Source: Fibrobacter sp. | GTDB lineage: Bacteria; Krumholzibacteriota; Krumholzibacteriia; LZORAL124-64-63 | NCBI GenBank assembly: GCA_020718045.1 | Contig: DYDD01000001.1 | Span: forward strand, 1 to 37,013 | DNA: 37,013 nt | Reading direction: 5' to 3' | Part shown: positions 1 through 8,765 of the stretch, piece after piece | Layout: each line of letters begins with the position of its first letter | Position numbering within the stretch: position 1 is the stretch's first letter | Notes under the pieces: model-generated | The model's database searches: none | What the model was told of the DNA's origin: nothing | The model's input: only the letters and a program-made list of their open reading frames with translations | Made by a program: the position numbers and the translations under genes

Positions 1-674
1 CCGAACTGCGCCGGCTGCGCCGCGACACCGCACCGGGGCTGGCCCGCGCGGCGCAGGACCTGATCCGGCCGCTGGCCCTGCCCGACCTGGCGCTCGAATT
101 CCGGGTGACGCCCCGCCTCGATCCTGCGGGCGCCCTGCCGGTCGACGGCGCCCCCTGCCGCGTGCAGGCCGACGGCGCCGACGACGTGGAGCTGTTCATC
201 CGCACCAACCTCGGCGAGAAGGCGGCGCCGGCGGCGGCGATCGCCTCGGGAGGGGAGAAGTCGCGCCTCCACCTCGGCCTGACCGTCCTGCGCCGCCGGG
301 ACGAGGAGCCGCCGCTGCTGCTGTTCGACGAGATCGACGCCGGTCTGGGCATGGACAACGCCCTGCCGGTGGCGGGTCTGCTGCGGCGGCTGTCGGCCGG
401 CGCCCAGGTGCTCTGCATCACCCACCTGCCGACGATGGCGGTCCACGGTTCCCTGCACTGGCTGGCGAAGAAGAGCCGGGTCGGCGGGCGCACGCTGCTG
501 GACGTCGCGGTGCTGGACCCGGTCCGCCGCGTGGACGAGATCGCGCGGCTGCTCGGCGGCGCCGGGGTCGAGGGCGGCGCCGAGACCCAGCGGTCCTACG
601 CCCGCGATCTGCTGCGCGACGCCGGGCGCGAGATCCCCGCCGAAGCCCGCAGCGGCCGGGCAAATGCGGGTTGA
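1..674 (+). CDS. recN: DNA repair protein RecN, C-terminal part (5' end outside window)
   Basis: SGGEKSRLHLGLTVL signature, LLLFDEIDAGL Walker B and VLCITHLPTMA; open at the left edge, ends at 674. Confidence 0.88.
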   Translation, partial: ELRRLRRDTAPGLARAAQDLIRPLALPDLALEFRVTPRLDPAGALPVDGAPCRVQADGADDVELFIRTNLGEKAAPAAAIASGGEKSRLHLGLTVLRRRDEEPPLLLFDEIDAGLGMDNALPVAGLLRRLSAGAQVLCITHLPTMAVHGSLHWLAKKSRVGGRTLLDVAVLDPVRRVDEIARLLGGAGVEGGAETQRSYARDLLRDAGREIPAEARSGRANAG

Positions 675-715
675 CCCCTGAACTTCCAGCGGCGATACTA
701 GCTGCCGCTCAACGT

Positions 716-792
716 GCGCCCGTAGCTCAGCTGGATAGAGCGCTTGCCTCCGGAGCAAGAGGTCGTGGGTTCGAATCCCGCCGGGCGTACCA
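716..792 (+). tRNA. tRNA-Arg (anticodon CCG), CCA encoded
   Basis: Acceptor GCGCCCG/CGGGCGT, anticodon arm CTTGC-CTCCGGA-GCAAG, T-arm GTGGG-TTCGAAT-CCCGC, encoded CCA. Confidence 0.95.
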
Positions 793-811
793 GAACTCGA
801 ACGACGGCTAG

Positions 812-843
812 GGGTTTCTGAACGGACCGGAGACCCTTCTTCT
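812..843 (+). terminator. Intrinsic terminator after tRNA-Arg
   Basis: GGGTTTC-N11-GAGACCC stem (one G-U) followed by TTCTTCT. Confidence 0.55.
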
Positions 844-892
844 ATGGCCGGACCCGGCCGGCCGCGCCAGGGATTCACGCTGGAGGAACAGC

Positions 893-1246
893 TTGAGCGA
901 CGACGGCCACCCCTACCGATCGCGATTCGCCGAGGAGTCCGACGCCTTCCCGCTGCGCCAGTCGTTGCGCTGCCGCGACGAGCTCGTCCAGCGCAGCGTC
1001 AAGACCGCCCTGGCGGTCATCCTCGTGGGGCTGCTGATCAGTTTCGGCCTATCCGCGCACCGCCTGTTCGACCACCATCGTGCCAGGGCCGGCGTCTGGG
1101 GTGAGGTTCTGCTGCTGGGGTTGGTGGTGGTCACGCTGGCCTTGACGGTTCGCCGCATCGTTACTAACTTGTTGGAAATAAAAGAGCTACTCGGTGAATG
1201 GCGCCTCTGGCGCACCCGGGCGCGGACCGGCGGGGATCAGGGCTGA
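893..1246 (+). CDS. Small membrane protein of unknown function
   Basis: 117 aa ORF with two hydrophobic segments (TALAVILVGLLISFGLSA; VWGEVLLLGLVVVTLALTV); upstream GGAGGAACAGC; TTG start. Confidence 0.55.
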   Translation: MSDDGHPYRSRFAEESDAFPLRQSLRCRDELVQRSVKTALAVILVGLLISFGLSAHRLFDHHRARAGVWGEVLLLGLVVVTLALTVRRIVTNLLEIKELLGEWRLWRTRARTGGDQG

Positions 1247-1252
1247 TCCCCG
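1231..1252 (+). terminator. Hairpin overlapping the stop codon of the preceding ORF
   Basis: CGGGGATCA-GGGC-TGATCCCCG perfect 9-bp stem followed by GTTTGTGG. Confidence 0.4.
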
Positions 1253-1260
1253 GTTTGTGG

Positions 1261-1276
1261 TGGCACTTTCCTTGCT
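1261..1276 (+). promoter_or_regulatory. Sigma54 (RpoN)-type -24/-12 promoter
   Basis: TGGCACTTTCCTTGCT: GG (1262-1263) and GC (1274-1275) separated by 10 nt, matching TGGCAC-N5-TTGC. Confidence 0.75.
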
Positions 1277-1330
1277 TTCTACGGTCCGGCCGCATCGGTA
1301 CGCCTGCCGCGGACGTCTGAACAGAAGAGG

Positions 1331-2632
1331 ATGGGGATGATGATCCAGGAGAAATTCGAGCAGCGCACCGCGCATCTCGCGGTCATCGGACTCGGCTACG
1401 TGGGCCTGCCCCTGGCGATCGAGTACTGCAAGGCGGGCTTCAAGGTCACGGGCATCGAACTGGACGAGGTGAAGGTCGCGGCCCTGAACCGGGGCGACAG
1501 CTACATCATCGACGTGCCCGCCGCCGACGTGAAGGCCGCCGTCGACGCCGGCCTGCTGCGGGCGACGACCGAGCCGGACGTGCTGGCCCAGTGCGACAGC
1601 GTGAACATCTGCGTGCCGACGCCGCTGAGCAAGACCCACGACCCGGACATGAGCTTCATCCAGTCGGCCGTCGACGTCATCGCGCCGCGCCTGCATCCCG
1701 GGATGCTGGTCATCCTGGAGAGCACCACCTACCCGGGCACGTGCGAGGAGGTCATCCTGCCGCGGCTGCACGAGGGCGGCCTGGTGGTCGGCAAGGACTT
1801 CCACCTCGCGTTCTCGCCGGAGCGCGTCGACCCGGGCAACCCGGTCTACCAGACCCGCAACATCCCGAAGGTCGTCGGCGGCGTGACGCCGGCCTGCACC
1901 GCGGCGGCCGCGGCCCTCTACGGCCAGGTCATGGACCGGGTGGTCCCGGTCAGCAACGCCCGCGTCGCCGAGACGGTCAAGCTGCTCGAGAACACGTTCC
2001 GCAGCGTGAACATCGGCATGGTCAACGAGATCGCCCTGATGTGCGACTCGATGGACATCGACGTCTGGGAGGTCATCGACGCCGCGTCCACGAAACCCTT
2101 CGGCTTCATGCCGTTCTACCCCGGCCCGGGCCTGGGCGGCCACTGCATCCCCATCGACCCCTTCTACTTCTCGTGGAAGGCCCGCCAGTTCGGCATGGAG
2201 GCCCGCTTCATCGAGCTGGCCGGCCAGGTCAACGGCGGGATGCCGCGGCACGTGGCCGGCCTGGTGGCCACCGCGCTCAACAGCGTGGAGCGCTCGGTGA
2301 AGGGGAGCCGCCTGCTCTGCGTCGGCGTGGCCTACAAGCCCGACATCGACGACGTGCGGGAATCCCCGGCCTTGGATATCATGGAGCTCCTGCACAAGCG
2401 CGGCGCCCTGGTCTCCTGGTACGACCCGCACGTGCCGGCGCTGAACGGGTTCGAGGAACTGTCCCGCCTGACGGACTGGAACCTGAAGGCGCTGAAGGAG
2501 TTCGATGCGGCGGTGATCGTCACCCCGCACCGGGCCGTCGACCATGCGCTGCTGCTGGAGACCGGCAAGCCGGTCATCGACACGCGCAACGCCCTGAAGG
2601 GGCACCGGAGCGAACACCTGTTCAAGCTCTAG
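1331..2632 (+). CDS. Nucleotide sugar dehydrogenase (UDP-N-acetylglucosamine 6-dehydrogenase / WbpA type)
   Basis: Rossmann VIGLGYVGLPLA, ESTTYPGTCEE, AFSPERVDPGN, GPGLGGHCIPIDP. Confidence 0.9.
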   Translation: MGMMIQEKFEQRTAHLAVIGLGYVGLPLAIEYCKAGFKVTGIELDEVKVAALNRGDSYIIDVPAADVKAAVDAGLLRATTEPDVLAQCDSVNICVPTPLSKTHDPDMSFIQSAVDVIAPRLHPGMLVILESTTYPGTCEEVILPRLHEGGLVVGKDFHLAFSPERVDPGNPVYQTRNIPKVVGGVTPACTAAAAALYGQVMDRVVPVSNARVAETVKLLENTFRSVNIGMVNEIALMCDSMDIDVWEVIDAASTKPFGFMPFYPGPGLGGHCIPIDPFYFSWKARQFGMEARFIELAGQVNGGMPRHVAGLVATALNSVERSVKGSRLLCVGVAYKPDIDDVRESPALDIMELLHKRGALVSWYDPHVPALNGFEELSRLTDWNLKALKEFDAAVIVTPHRAVDHALLLETGKPVIDTRNALKGHRSEHLFKL

Positions 2633-2651
2633 ACGGGAACACGGTGGGAAC

Positions 2652-3590
2652 ATGAAGACATGCCTGGTGACCGGCGGCGCCGGTTTCATCGGCTCGCACC
2701 TCGCGGCCGCCCTGGTGGCGCGCGGCGACAAGGTCACGGTCCTGGACAACCTGTCCACCGGCAAGCTCGCCAACCTGGCGGCCGTCCGCGACGCGATCAC
2801 GTTCGTGGAGGGGTCGATCACCGATCCCGAGACCGCCCGGCGCTGCTGCCGGGGCGTCGACGTCGTCTTCCACGAGGCCGCGCTGGCCTCGGTGCCGCGG
2901 AGCGTCGACGATCCGGTCACGTCGCACCTGCACAACGTCGACGGCACGCTGAACATGCTGGTCGCCGCGCGCGACGCCGGCGTCAAGCGCCTGGTCTACG
3001 CGGCCAGCAGCTCCGCCTACGGCGATTCGCCCAGCCTGCCCAAGCGCGAGGACATGCCCTACGACCCGATGTCCCCTTACGCCGTCCAGAAGTACGTGGG
3101 CGAGCTGTACCTCTCGGTGTTCGCGAAGCTGTACGGCCTGAGCTGCGTCGGCCTGCGCTACTTCAACGTGTTCGGACCGCGGCAGGACCCGCAGAGCCAG
3201 TACGCGGCCGTGGTGCCCATCTTCATCACCCGCCTGCTGGCGGGGGAGGCGCCCGTCATCAACGGCGACGGCACCTTCTCGCGCGACTTCACGTACATCG
3301 ACAACGTGGTGCACGCGAACCTCTGCGCGGCCGACGCTCCCGACCCCGGCGGCCGCACCGTGAACGTGGCCTGCGGGGACCGCTTCTCGCTCAACGAGCT
3401 GTACGCGCTGATCCAGCGCCACGCCGGCTCGGATCTGCCGGCCATCTACGGCCCCGCGCGCGCGGGCGACGTGCCGCACTCCCAGGCCGACATCTCGCTG
3501 GCGCACGAGGTGATCGGCTACGAGCCGCAGATCGATTTCGCCACCGGCCTGGCGCGCACCGTCGCCTGGTACCGGGAGCAGCTGGCCTGA
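2652..3590 (+). CDS. NAD-dependent epimerase/dehydratase (UDP-glucose / UDP-GlcNAc 4-epimerase type, extended SDR)
   Basis: VTGGAGFIGSHLAAAL, SSSAYGDSP, YAVQKYVGE, LRYFNVFGPRQDP. Confidence 0.9.
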   Translation: MKTCLVTGGAGFIGSHLAAALVARGDKVTVLDNLSTGKLANLAAVRDAITFVEGSITDPETARRCCRGVDVVFHEAALASVPRSVDDPVTSHLHNVDGTLNMLVAARDAGVKRLVYAASSSAYGDSPSLPKREDMPYDPMSPYAVQKYVGELYLSVFAKLYGLSCVGLRYFNVFGPRQDPQSQYAAVVPIFITRLLAGEAPVINGDGTFSRDFTYIDNVVHANLCAADAPDPGGRTVNVACGDRFSLNELYALIQRHAGSDLPAIYGPARAGDVPHSQADISLAHEVIGYEPQIDFATGLARTVAWYREQLA

Positions 3591-3623
3591 GCCGTCCGGC
3601 ATTGCCGGAACGGGAGGAACCCC

Positions 3624-4583
3624 ATGAACCGTCGCACCGTCTGCCTGCTCGCCGTCCTGTTCGTCGCCGCCGCGACCGCGGCCCCGGCGCAGACGACGGC
3701 CATCCCGGCCCAGCCGCCCGCGGCCTACCGCCTCGGCAGCGGCGACGTGGTGCAGCTGAACGTCCTGCAGCAGCCGACGCTCGACCGCAGCCTCACCGTG
3801 CGGCCCGACGGCACCGCGGTGGCGCCCCTGGTCGGCGAGGTGGCGGTGGCGGGGCTGACCCTGCGCGAGGCCGAACAGCTCGTGCTGGAGAAGCTGCGCC
3901 TCTTCAACCGCGAGATCTCCGACGTTTCGCTGACCGTGATGCAGTACAACGCCCTGCGCGTCTATGTCCTGGGCGCTGTCGCGAATCCCGGCAGCTACAC
4001 GTTCGAGACGGTGCCGTCGCTCTGGGACGCGCTGCGCGCCGCGGGCGGTCCCGCACCCGACGCCAACCTCACGCAGGTGCGCGTGGTGGCCGAAGGGACC
4101 GGCGAGACCACGGCCGCGGTCCACGACATCAGCGGCCTGCTCACAGGCAGCGGTCCGGCGACCCCGGTCACGCTGCGGGCCGGGGACACCGTCATCGTGC
4201 CCGGGAACGCGGCGGCGCAGGTGGCGCCGGCGCAGGGCGTCCAGGTCTTCGGCGGCGTGGCCGCGCCCGGGACCTACCTCATCAACGAGCCGACGCGCCT
4301 GATGAGCGTGCTGATGCTCGCCGGTGCGCCGGTCGATGCCGGCGACCTCGAACAGGTCTGGTGGATCCACGCCGACCGGCAGGGCCGCCACACCTCGCAG
4401 CCGGTGGACCTCGTCGCCTTCCTACAGCGGGGCGACCTCGCGGGCAACCCCCTCATCCACCCCGGGGACACGGTCCAGGTGCCCCAGCATGCGCCGGGGT
4501 TCTTCCGGGTCATCTACCCGATCATCCTGGGCACGATCTCGACGGCGGCCGCCGTGTCGATCGCCTTGAACCGCCTCAACTGA
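3624..4583 (+). CDS. Polysaccharide export protein (Wza-like, Poly_export/SLBB)
   Basis: Signal peptide; YRLGSGDVVQLNV...LDRSLTVRPDGTAVAPLVGEVAVAGLTLREAE; SLBB-like VFGGVAAPGTYLI; C-terminal hydrophobic helix. Confidence 0.87.
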   Translation: MNRRTVCLLAVLFVAAATAAPAQTTAIPAQPPAAYRLGSGDVVQLNVLQQPTLDRSLTVRPDGTAVAPLVGEVAVAGLTLREAEQLVLEKLRLFNREISDVSLTVMQYNALRVYVLGAVANPGSYTFETVPSLWDALRAAGGPAPDANLTQVRVVAEGTGETTAAVHDISGLLTGSGPATPVTLRAGDTVIVPGNAAAQVAPAQGVQVFGGVAAPGTYLINEPTRLMSVLMLAGAPVDAGDLEQVWWIHADRQGRHTSQPVDLVAFLQRGDLAGNPLIHPGDTVQVPQHAPGFFRVIYPIILGTISTAAAVSIALNRLN

Positions 4584-4591
4584 TCTCCGAA

Positions 4592-4628
4592 CGGAAGCCC
4601 GCATCCGGCAAGGGGATGCGGGCTTCCG
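4592..4628 (+). terminator. Intrinsic terminator-like hairpin after the export gene
   Basis: CGGAAGCCCGCATCC-GGCAAGG-GGATGCGGGCTTCCG, perfect 15-bp stem; no clear T tract. Confidence 0.6.
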
Positions 4629-4676
4629 CCTTCCCGCGGATCCAACCTCAAGCTGCGCGCTCCGGGACCGATAATC

Positions 4677-4705
4677 TTGATTGTCGGCGCCGTTTCCTGT
4701 ATGAT
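4677..4705 (+). promoter_or_regulatory. Sigma70-type promoter
   Basis: TTGATT-N17-TATGAT directly downstream of the 4592-4628 hairpin. Confidence 0.55.
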
Positions 4706-4784
4706 CGTTGCATCCTCGCCCGAGGGGAGTGTGACGTCGCAGGTGTGTTCGGCGCGTCACCAGTGGGGAAGCGAGGCTCCTCCC

Positions 4785-5567
4785 GTGAGAGTCGAGAACG
4801 ATCCGTTCCAGGCCGAGGCCCGGCACGACCGGCGACCGCTGCGGACGTCCTTGGTCGGCGACGGGCTGCTCGAGCCCCCGTCCGGCCGCGACGACCAGCT
4901 CGTCACCGAGCGGGCGGTCGCCTACGCGCGGGGGATCAAGCGCGGGACCGATGTGGTGATCGCGGTCGCGTCGCTGGCGGTGTTCGGGGCGTGCCTGCCC
5001 CTGATCGCCCTGGCGATCAAGCTCGACTCGCGCGGCCCGGTGTTCTTCCTGCAGTCCCGCATCGGCATCGACCGCCGCCAGCGCCGCTCGCCCTGCCCGT
5101 CCTACCCCGAGCGCCGGCGCGTCGTCTATCCCGGCCGTCCCTTCCGGATCTTCAAGCTGCGCACCATGCGCCAGGACGCCGAGGCGCACGGGCCGCAGTG
5201 GGCCTCGAAGCACGACGGCCGCGTGACCCGCGTCGGCCGCGTCCTGCGCAAGACCAGGCTGGACGAGTTCCCGCAGTTCGTGAACGTGCTGCGCGGCGAG
5301 ATGAGCGTCATCGGGCCTCGACCCGAGCGGCTCTGCTTCATCCGCCAGCTCGAGAACGACGTGCCCTGCTACCACGACCGACTGATCGTGCTGCCCGGCA
5401 TCACCGGCCTCGCCCAGGTGATCAACGGCTACGACACCGACGTCGACTCGGTCCGACGCAAGGTCGCCCTCGACCGTCAGTACATCGGCAGCCTCAGCCT
5501 GAAGACCGACCTGCGGATCCTGGCCCTGACCTTCCGGGTCCTGCTCGAGGGCGAAGGCGCCCACTGA
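4785..5567 (+). CDS. Initiating sugar (undecaprenyl-phosphate glycosyl-1-phosphate) transferase
   Basis: Bacterial sugar transferase: KRGTDVVIAVASL, GPVFFLQSRIG, FKLRTMRQDAE, LRKTRLDEFPQFVNVLRGEMSVIGPRPE, LPGITGLAQV. Start uncertain (GTG 4785 preferred; the track start at 4677 overlaps the promoter). Confidence 0.87.
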   Translation: MRVENDPFQAEARHDRRPLRTSLVGDGLLEPPSGRDDQLVTERAVAYARGIKRGTDVVIAVASLAVFGACLPLIALAIKLDSRGPVFFLQSRIGIDRRQRRSPCPSYPERRRVVYPGRPFRIFKLRTMRQDAEAHGPQWASKHDGRVTRVGRVLRKTRLDEFPQFVNVLRGEMSVIGPRPERLCFIRQLENDVPCYHDRLIVLPGITGLAQVINGYDTDVDSVRRKVALDRQYIGSLSLKTDLRILALTFRVLLEGEGAH

Positions 5568-5667
5568 ACGAATCCCCTGCGTCCCCGCGCCGCCAACTCG
5601 GTCTTGCCAGGAGCGCCCCGCCCCTCGATAATCGCGCCGTGACCCGCCGCATTCCGCCGGAGGTGAG

Positions 5668-7089
5668 ATGTCCGCCCAGCTGCTCGTGGTCGACGACCAG
5701 GCCTCCATCCTGCAGTTCCTGCGGCAGACCCTCGCGAGCGAGGGCCACACCGTCGGCACGGCCGCCAGCGGCGAGGCAGCCCTGTCGGCCGTCCGCGAGC
5801 TGATCCCCGACCTGGTCCTGCTCGACATGGTCCTGCCCGACCGCCACGGCCTGGACGTCCTGCGGGAGATCCGCGCCCTGTTCCCGCGGATGTGCGTGAT
5901 CATCATGAGCGCCCACATCGACCTTGAGACGGCGGTCGACGCCATGCGCGCCGGCGCCTTCGACGTGATCCGCAAGCCGTTCAAGATCGAACAGCTGTCG
6001 CTGGCCATCAGCCGCGGGCTCGAAGCGACGCGGGACGCCGCCGAACTCGCCGCCCTGCGGCGCCGCGGCCAGGGCTTCGCCAGGACGCCGGGCATGGTGA
6101 TGAGCATGGCGCCCGCGATGCAGGAGATCTACGCGACGGTCCGCAAGATCGCGCAGGGGGAACGGACCTCGGTCCTGATCGAGGGCGAGTCCGGCGTCGG
6201 CAAGGACGTGCTGGCCAACCTCATCCACGTCAGTTCCCCGCGCGGCGGCAAGGCGTTCCTGGAGATCAACTGCGCCGCCCTGCCGGAGAAGCTGCTCGAG
6301 AGCGAGCTGTTCGGGCACGAGCAGGGCGCCTTCACCGACGCCGGGCAGCTGAAGCAGGGCCTGCTGGAACTCGCCCACCACGGCACGGTGTTCCTGGACG
6401 AGATCGGCGAGATGGCCCCGACCCTGCAGGTGAAGCTGCTGCGCGTCATCGAGCGCCAGACGTTCCGGCGCGTGGGCGGGCTCAAGGACATCACGGTGGA
6501 CGTGCGCATCATCTCCGCGACGAACCGCGACCTGGCGGCCATGGTGCGCGAGGGAACGTTCCGGGAGGACCTGTACTACCGCCTCAAGGTGGTCCCGTTG
6601 CGGGTGCCGTCGCTGCGCGAGCGCCCCGAGGACATCCTGCCGCTGGCGGACCATTTCCTGCGCATGTACGCGCTGCAGTTCCACAAGCGCCCGGCCGGCC
6701 TGGCGCCGGACGCCGTCGACGCCCTGCTGGCCTACGCCTGGCCGGGGAACATCCGCGAGCTGCGCAACGTCATCGAGCGCGCCGTGCTGCTGGGGGAGGG
6801 GGAGGCCATCGACGCGGCCCAGCTCAACCTGACCGAGGCGAAGTCGGTCGCCACGCCGCCGGCCGAAGGGCTCACCGCCCTGCTGGGCGGCCCCTGGCCC
6901 GCGGAAGGGCTGCACCTGGAGGAGACGCTGGCGCGGGCCGAGGAGCGTTGCGTGCGGCAGGCGCTGGCCCTGGCCGGCGGCAACCAGACGCGCGCCGCGG
7001 AGCTCCTGGGCATGAATCGCGATAAGTTAAGATACAGATTGAAGATGTACAAGATCAATGAGGAAGAGCGTGAACCTGCGGAACGGTGA
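5668..7089 (+). CDS. Sigma54-dependent response regulator (NtrC/AtoC type: REC-AAA+-Fis HTH)
   Basis: Receiver VVDDQ...LLDMVLPD...K; AAA+ GESGVGKDVLA, GAFTDA, ATNRDL; C-terminal NQTRAAELLGMNRDKLRYRLK. Confidence 0.95.
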   Translation: MSAQLLVVDDQASILQFLRQTLASEGHTVGTAASGEAALSAVRELIPDLVLLDMVLPDRHGLDVLREIRALFPRMCVIIMSAHIDLETAVDAMRAGAFDVIRKPFKIEQLSLAISRGLEATRDAAELAALRRRGQGFARTPGMVMSMAPAMQEIYATVRKIAQGERTSVLIEGESGVGKDVLANLIHVSSPRGGKAFLEINCAALPEKLLESELFGHEQGAFTDAGQLKQGLLELAHHGTVFLDEIGEMAPTLQVKLLRVIERQTFRRVGGLKDITVDVRIISATNRDLAAMVREGTFREDLYYRLKVVPLRVPSLRERPEDILPLADHFLRMYALQFHKRPAGLAPDAVDALLAYAWPGNIRELRNVIERAVLLGEGEAIDAAQLNLTEAKSVATPPAEGLTALLGGPWPAEGLHLEETLARAEERCVRQALALAGGNQTRAAELLGMNRDKLRYRLKMYKINEEEREPAER

Positions 7090-7108
7090 TTTCCTGGAGA
7101 TCGGCACC

Positions 7109-7618
7109 ATGATGCCGATCGTGTGGGCGGTCTTGGCGTCCCTGGCGGTCGTGGCCGGCGGCTGCGGCGTCTACTCCACGAGCAGTGGGCGCGTCGACGA
7201 GTCGCTGCGCCTGGTCAACGTGCCCTACCTCGAGAACGCCACCGCCGAACCCAGCATCGAGATCGAGCTGACCGAGGCCATCATCACCGCCCTGCAGGAC
7301 GACAACACGCTGCGCGTGGTCGGTCCCGATGCCGCTCACACCGAGCTGGCCGGGCGCGTGGTCGGCTACAAGCTCCGCGAGGCGTTCACCTCGGCCACCG
7401 GCGGCAACATGCAGGTCGACGAGTACCAGGTGCAGATCTCCGTCGAGCTGACCATGCGCCGCCTGGACGGCGGCGAGAACGTGTTCACCCGCAAGCGTCT
7501 CAACGGCAGCGGCAACTTCATCCTGGGCGACGGCGCCACCAGCGAGCTGACAGCACGCCGGGAAGCCGCCGCGGAAATCGTGCGCGAGGTCCTGGGCCTG
7601 ATCGTGGAGGATTGGTGA
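7109..7618 (+). CDS. lptE: LPS assembly lipoprotein LptE family
   Basis: Lipobox VVAGGC; GVYSTSSG...VNVPYLENATAEPSIEIELTEAI; located between the regulator and holA. Start inferred from the signal peptide. Confidence 0.75.
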   Translation: MMPIVWAVLASLAVVAGGCGVYSTSSGRVDESLRLVNVPYLENATAEPSIEIELTEAIITALQDDNTLRVVGPDAAHTELAGRVVGYKLREAFTSATGGNMQVDEYQVQISVELTMRRLDGGENVFTRKRLNGSGNFILGDGATSELTARREAAAEIVREVLGLIVEDW

Positions 7619-8649
7619 TGGCGAACTGGGGCGGCCGCAGCGACGGGCCCGATTTCGCCAGCCTGCGCCGCGAACTGGCGGCGGGCAGCTTCCGGCCCGT
7701 GTACCTGCTCGCCGGCGAAGACACGCACCGCGCCGCGAGCATCGTCGAGTACCTCGTGAACAAGCTCCTGGGCGCGTCGGGCTCGGCCTTCAATTCCCAC
7801 GTCTTCGACGGCGAGCAGGCGGGTTGCGACCGCATCCTCCAGCAAGCGCGGAGCTACCCGATGTTCGGGGACCGCCAGGTGATCTGGGTGAAGCGGGCCG
7901 AGCACATGGTCGGCGACGTTGCCGCCGAGCAGGCCCTGCAGCGATACCTGGCCGAACCGGTCGCAGCGACCACCCTGATCCTGATGTCCGAAAAGGTGGA
8001 CGGCAGGAAATCCTGGGTCAAAGCCTGCAAGACGGCCGGCTTCCATTTCGAGATGGCCCCGCCGAGCGGTCGCGATCTCGTGGACTGGACCGTGCGCCGG
8101 GCCAAGGACAAGTCGTTGCCGCTGGCGCTCGAACTGGCCGAGATGCTGGTCGAGCTCGTCGGCGACGACTTGCACGCCCTGGACGGCGAGCTGGACAAGC
8201 TGGCCCTGATCGCCGCCGAGGCCAAGGGTGGGCTGGACGAGGCGTCGTTGCGGGCCGTCATCCTGGAGCAGCGGGCGATCGACCCGTTCGAGCTGGTCAA
8301 GCAGCTCGGGCCGGGACGGCAGCGCGAGGGCCTGGCGGCGTTCCACAGGTTCCTGTCGGAAGGCCGGTCGGCATTCGAGCTGGCACCGCTGCTGATCTGG
8401 CGCGTCAAGCAGGTGGCCCAGGTGGCGGCGTTGCGCGCCGAGGGCCAGCCAGAGAAGGCGGTGCCGGGATTGCTGGGCATCACGCCGTTCGCCGCCCGCC
8501 AATCCGCGGAGACGGCGCGGGCGTGGGGTGACGCCACGGTGGAGCGGGCGTTGCGGGCGTGCCACCGCTGCGAGGCGGCGATGAAGAGCAGCCCGTTGGA
8601 GCCCGAGACGATCCTCGAGCGGGCCATCCTGGAAATCTGCGCCGCGTGA
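7618..8649 (+). CDS. holA: DNA polymerase III subunit delta
   Basis: FRPVYLLAGEDTHRA, YPMFGDRQVIWVKRAE, GDDLHALDGELDKLAL; start overlaps the lptE stop (TGATG). Confidence 0.88.
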   Translation: MANWGGRSDGPDFASLRRELAAGSFRPVYLLAGEDTHRAASIVEYLVNKLLGASGSAFNSHVFDGEQAGCDRILQQARSYPMFGDRQVIWVKRAEHMVGDVAAEQALQRYLAEPVAATTLILMSEKVDGRKSWVKACKTAGFHFEMAPPSGRDLVDWTVRRAKDKSLPLALELAEMLVELVGDDLHALDGELDKLALIAAEAKGGLDEASLRAVILEQRAIDPFELVKQLGPGRQREGLAAFHRFLSEGRSAFELAPLLIWRVKQVAQVAALRAEGQPEKAVPGLLGITPFAARQSAETARAWGDATVERALRACHRCEAAMKSSPLEPETILERAILEICAA

Positions 8650-8664
8650 GCCGGAAGATTATCA

Positions 8665-8692
8665 ACTTAACATAATATACATTATGCGCAAT
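8665..8692 (-). other. dif: dif site (XerC/XerD chromosome dimer resolution site)
   Basis: Minus strand ATTGCGCATAATGTATATTATGTTAAGT; 24 contiguous nt (TGCGCATAATGTATATTATGTTAA) identical to E. coli dif as I recall it (GGTGCGCATAATGTATATTATGTTAAAT). Confidence 0.88.
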
Positions 8693-8765
8693 CAGTGAAG
8701 CGAGAGCCGCAAGGCGCTGTGGGGCTGCGGTTTGGCGCCCCCCTCACGGCTGGGAATCGGTGGTT

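Noticed and set aside
2660-5803. 1047-aa + strand ORF and other long overlapping ORFs (e.g. 1187-2986 -, 2622-4391 -, 4422-6107 -, 24627-26573 -, 27740-29773 -)
   Set aside because: Arg/Pro/Ala/Gly/His-rich shadow translations of genes with recognisable domains; expected in very high-GC DNA.
8671-8686. CATAAT-ATAC-ATTATG read as an ordinary repressor operator or promoter
   Set aside because: The extended 28-nt match to dif explains the palindrome and flanks better.
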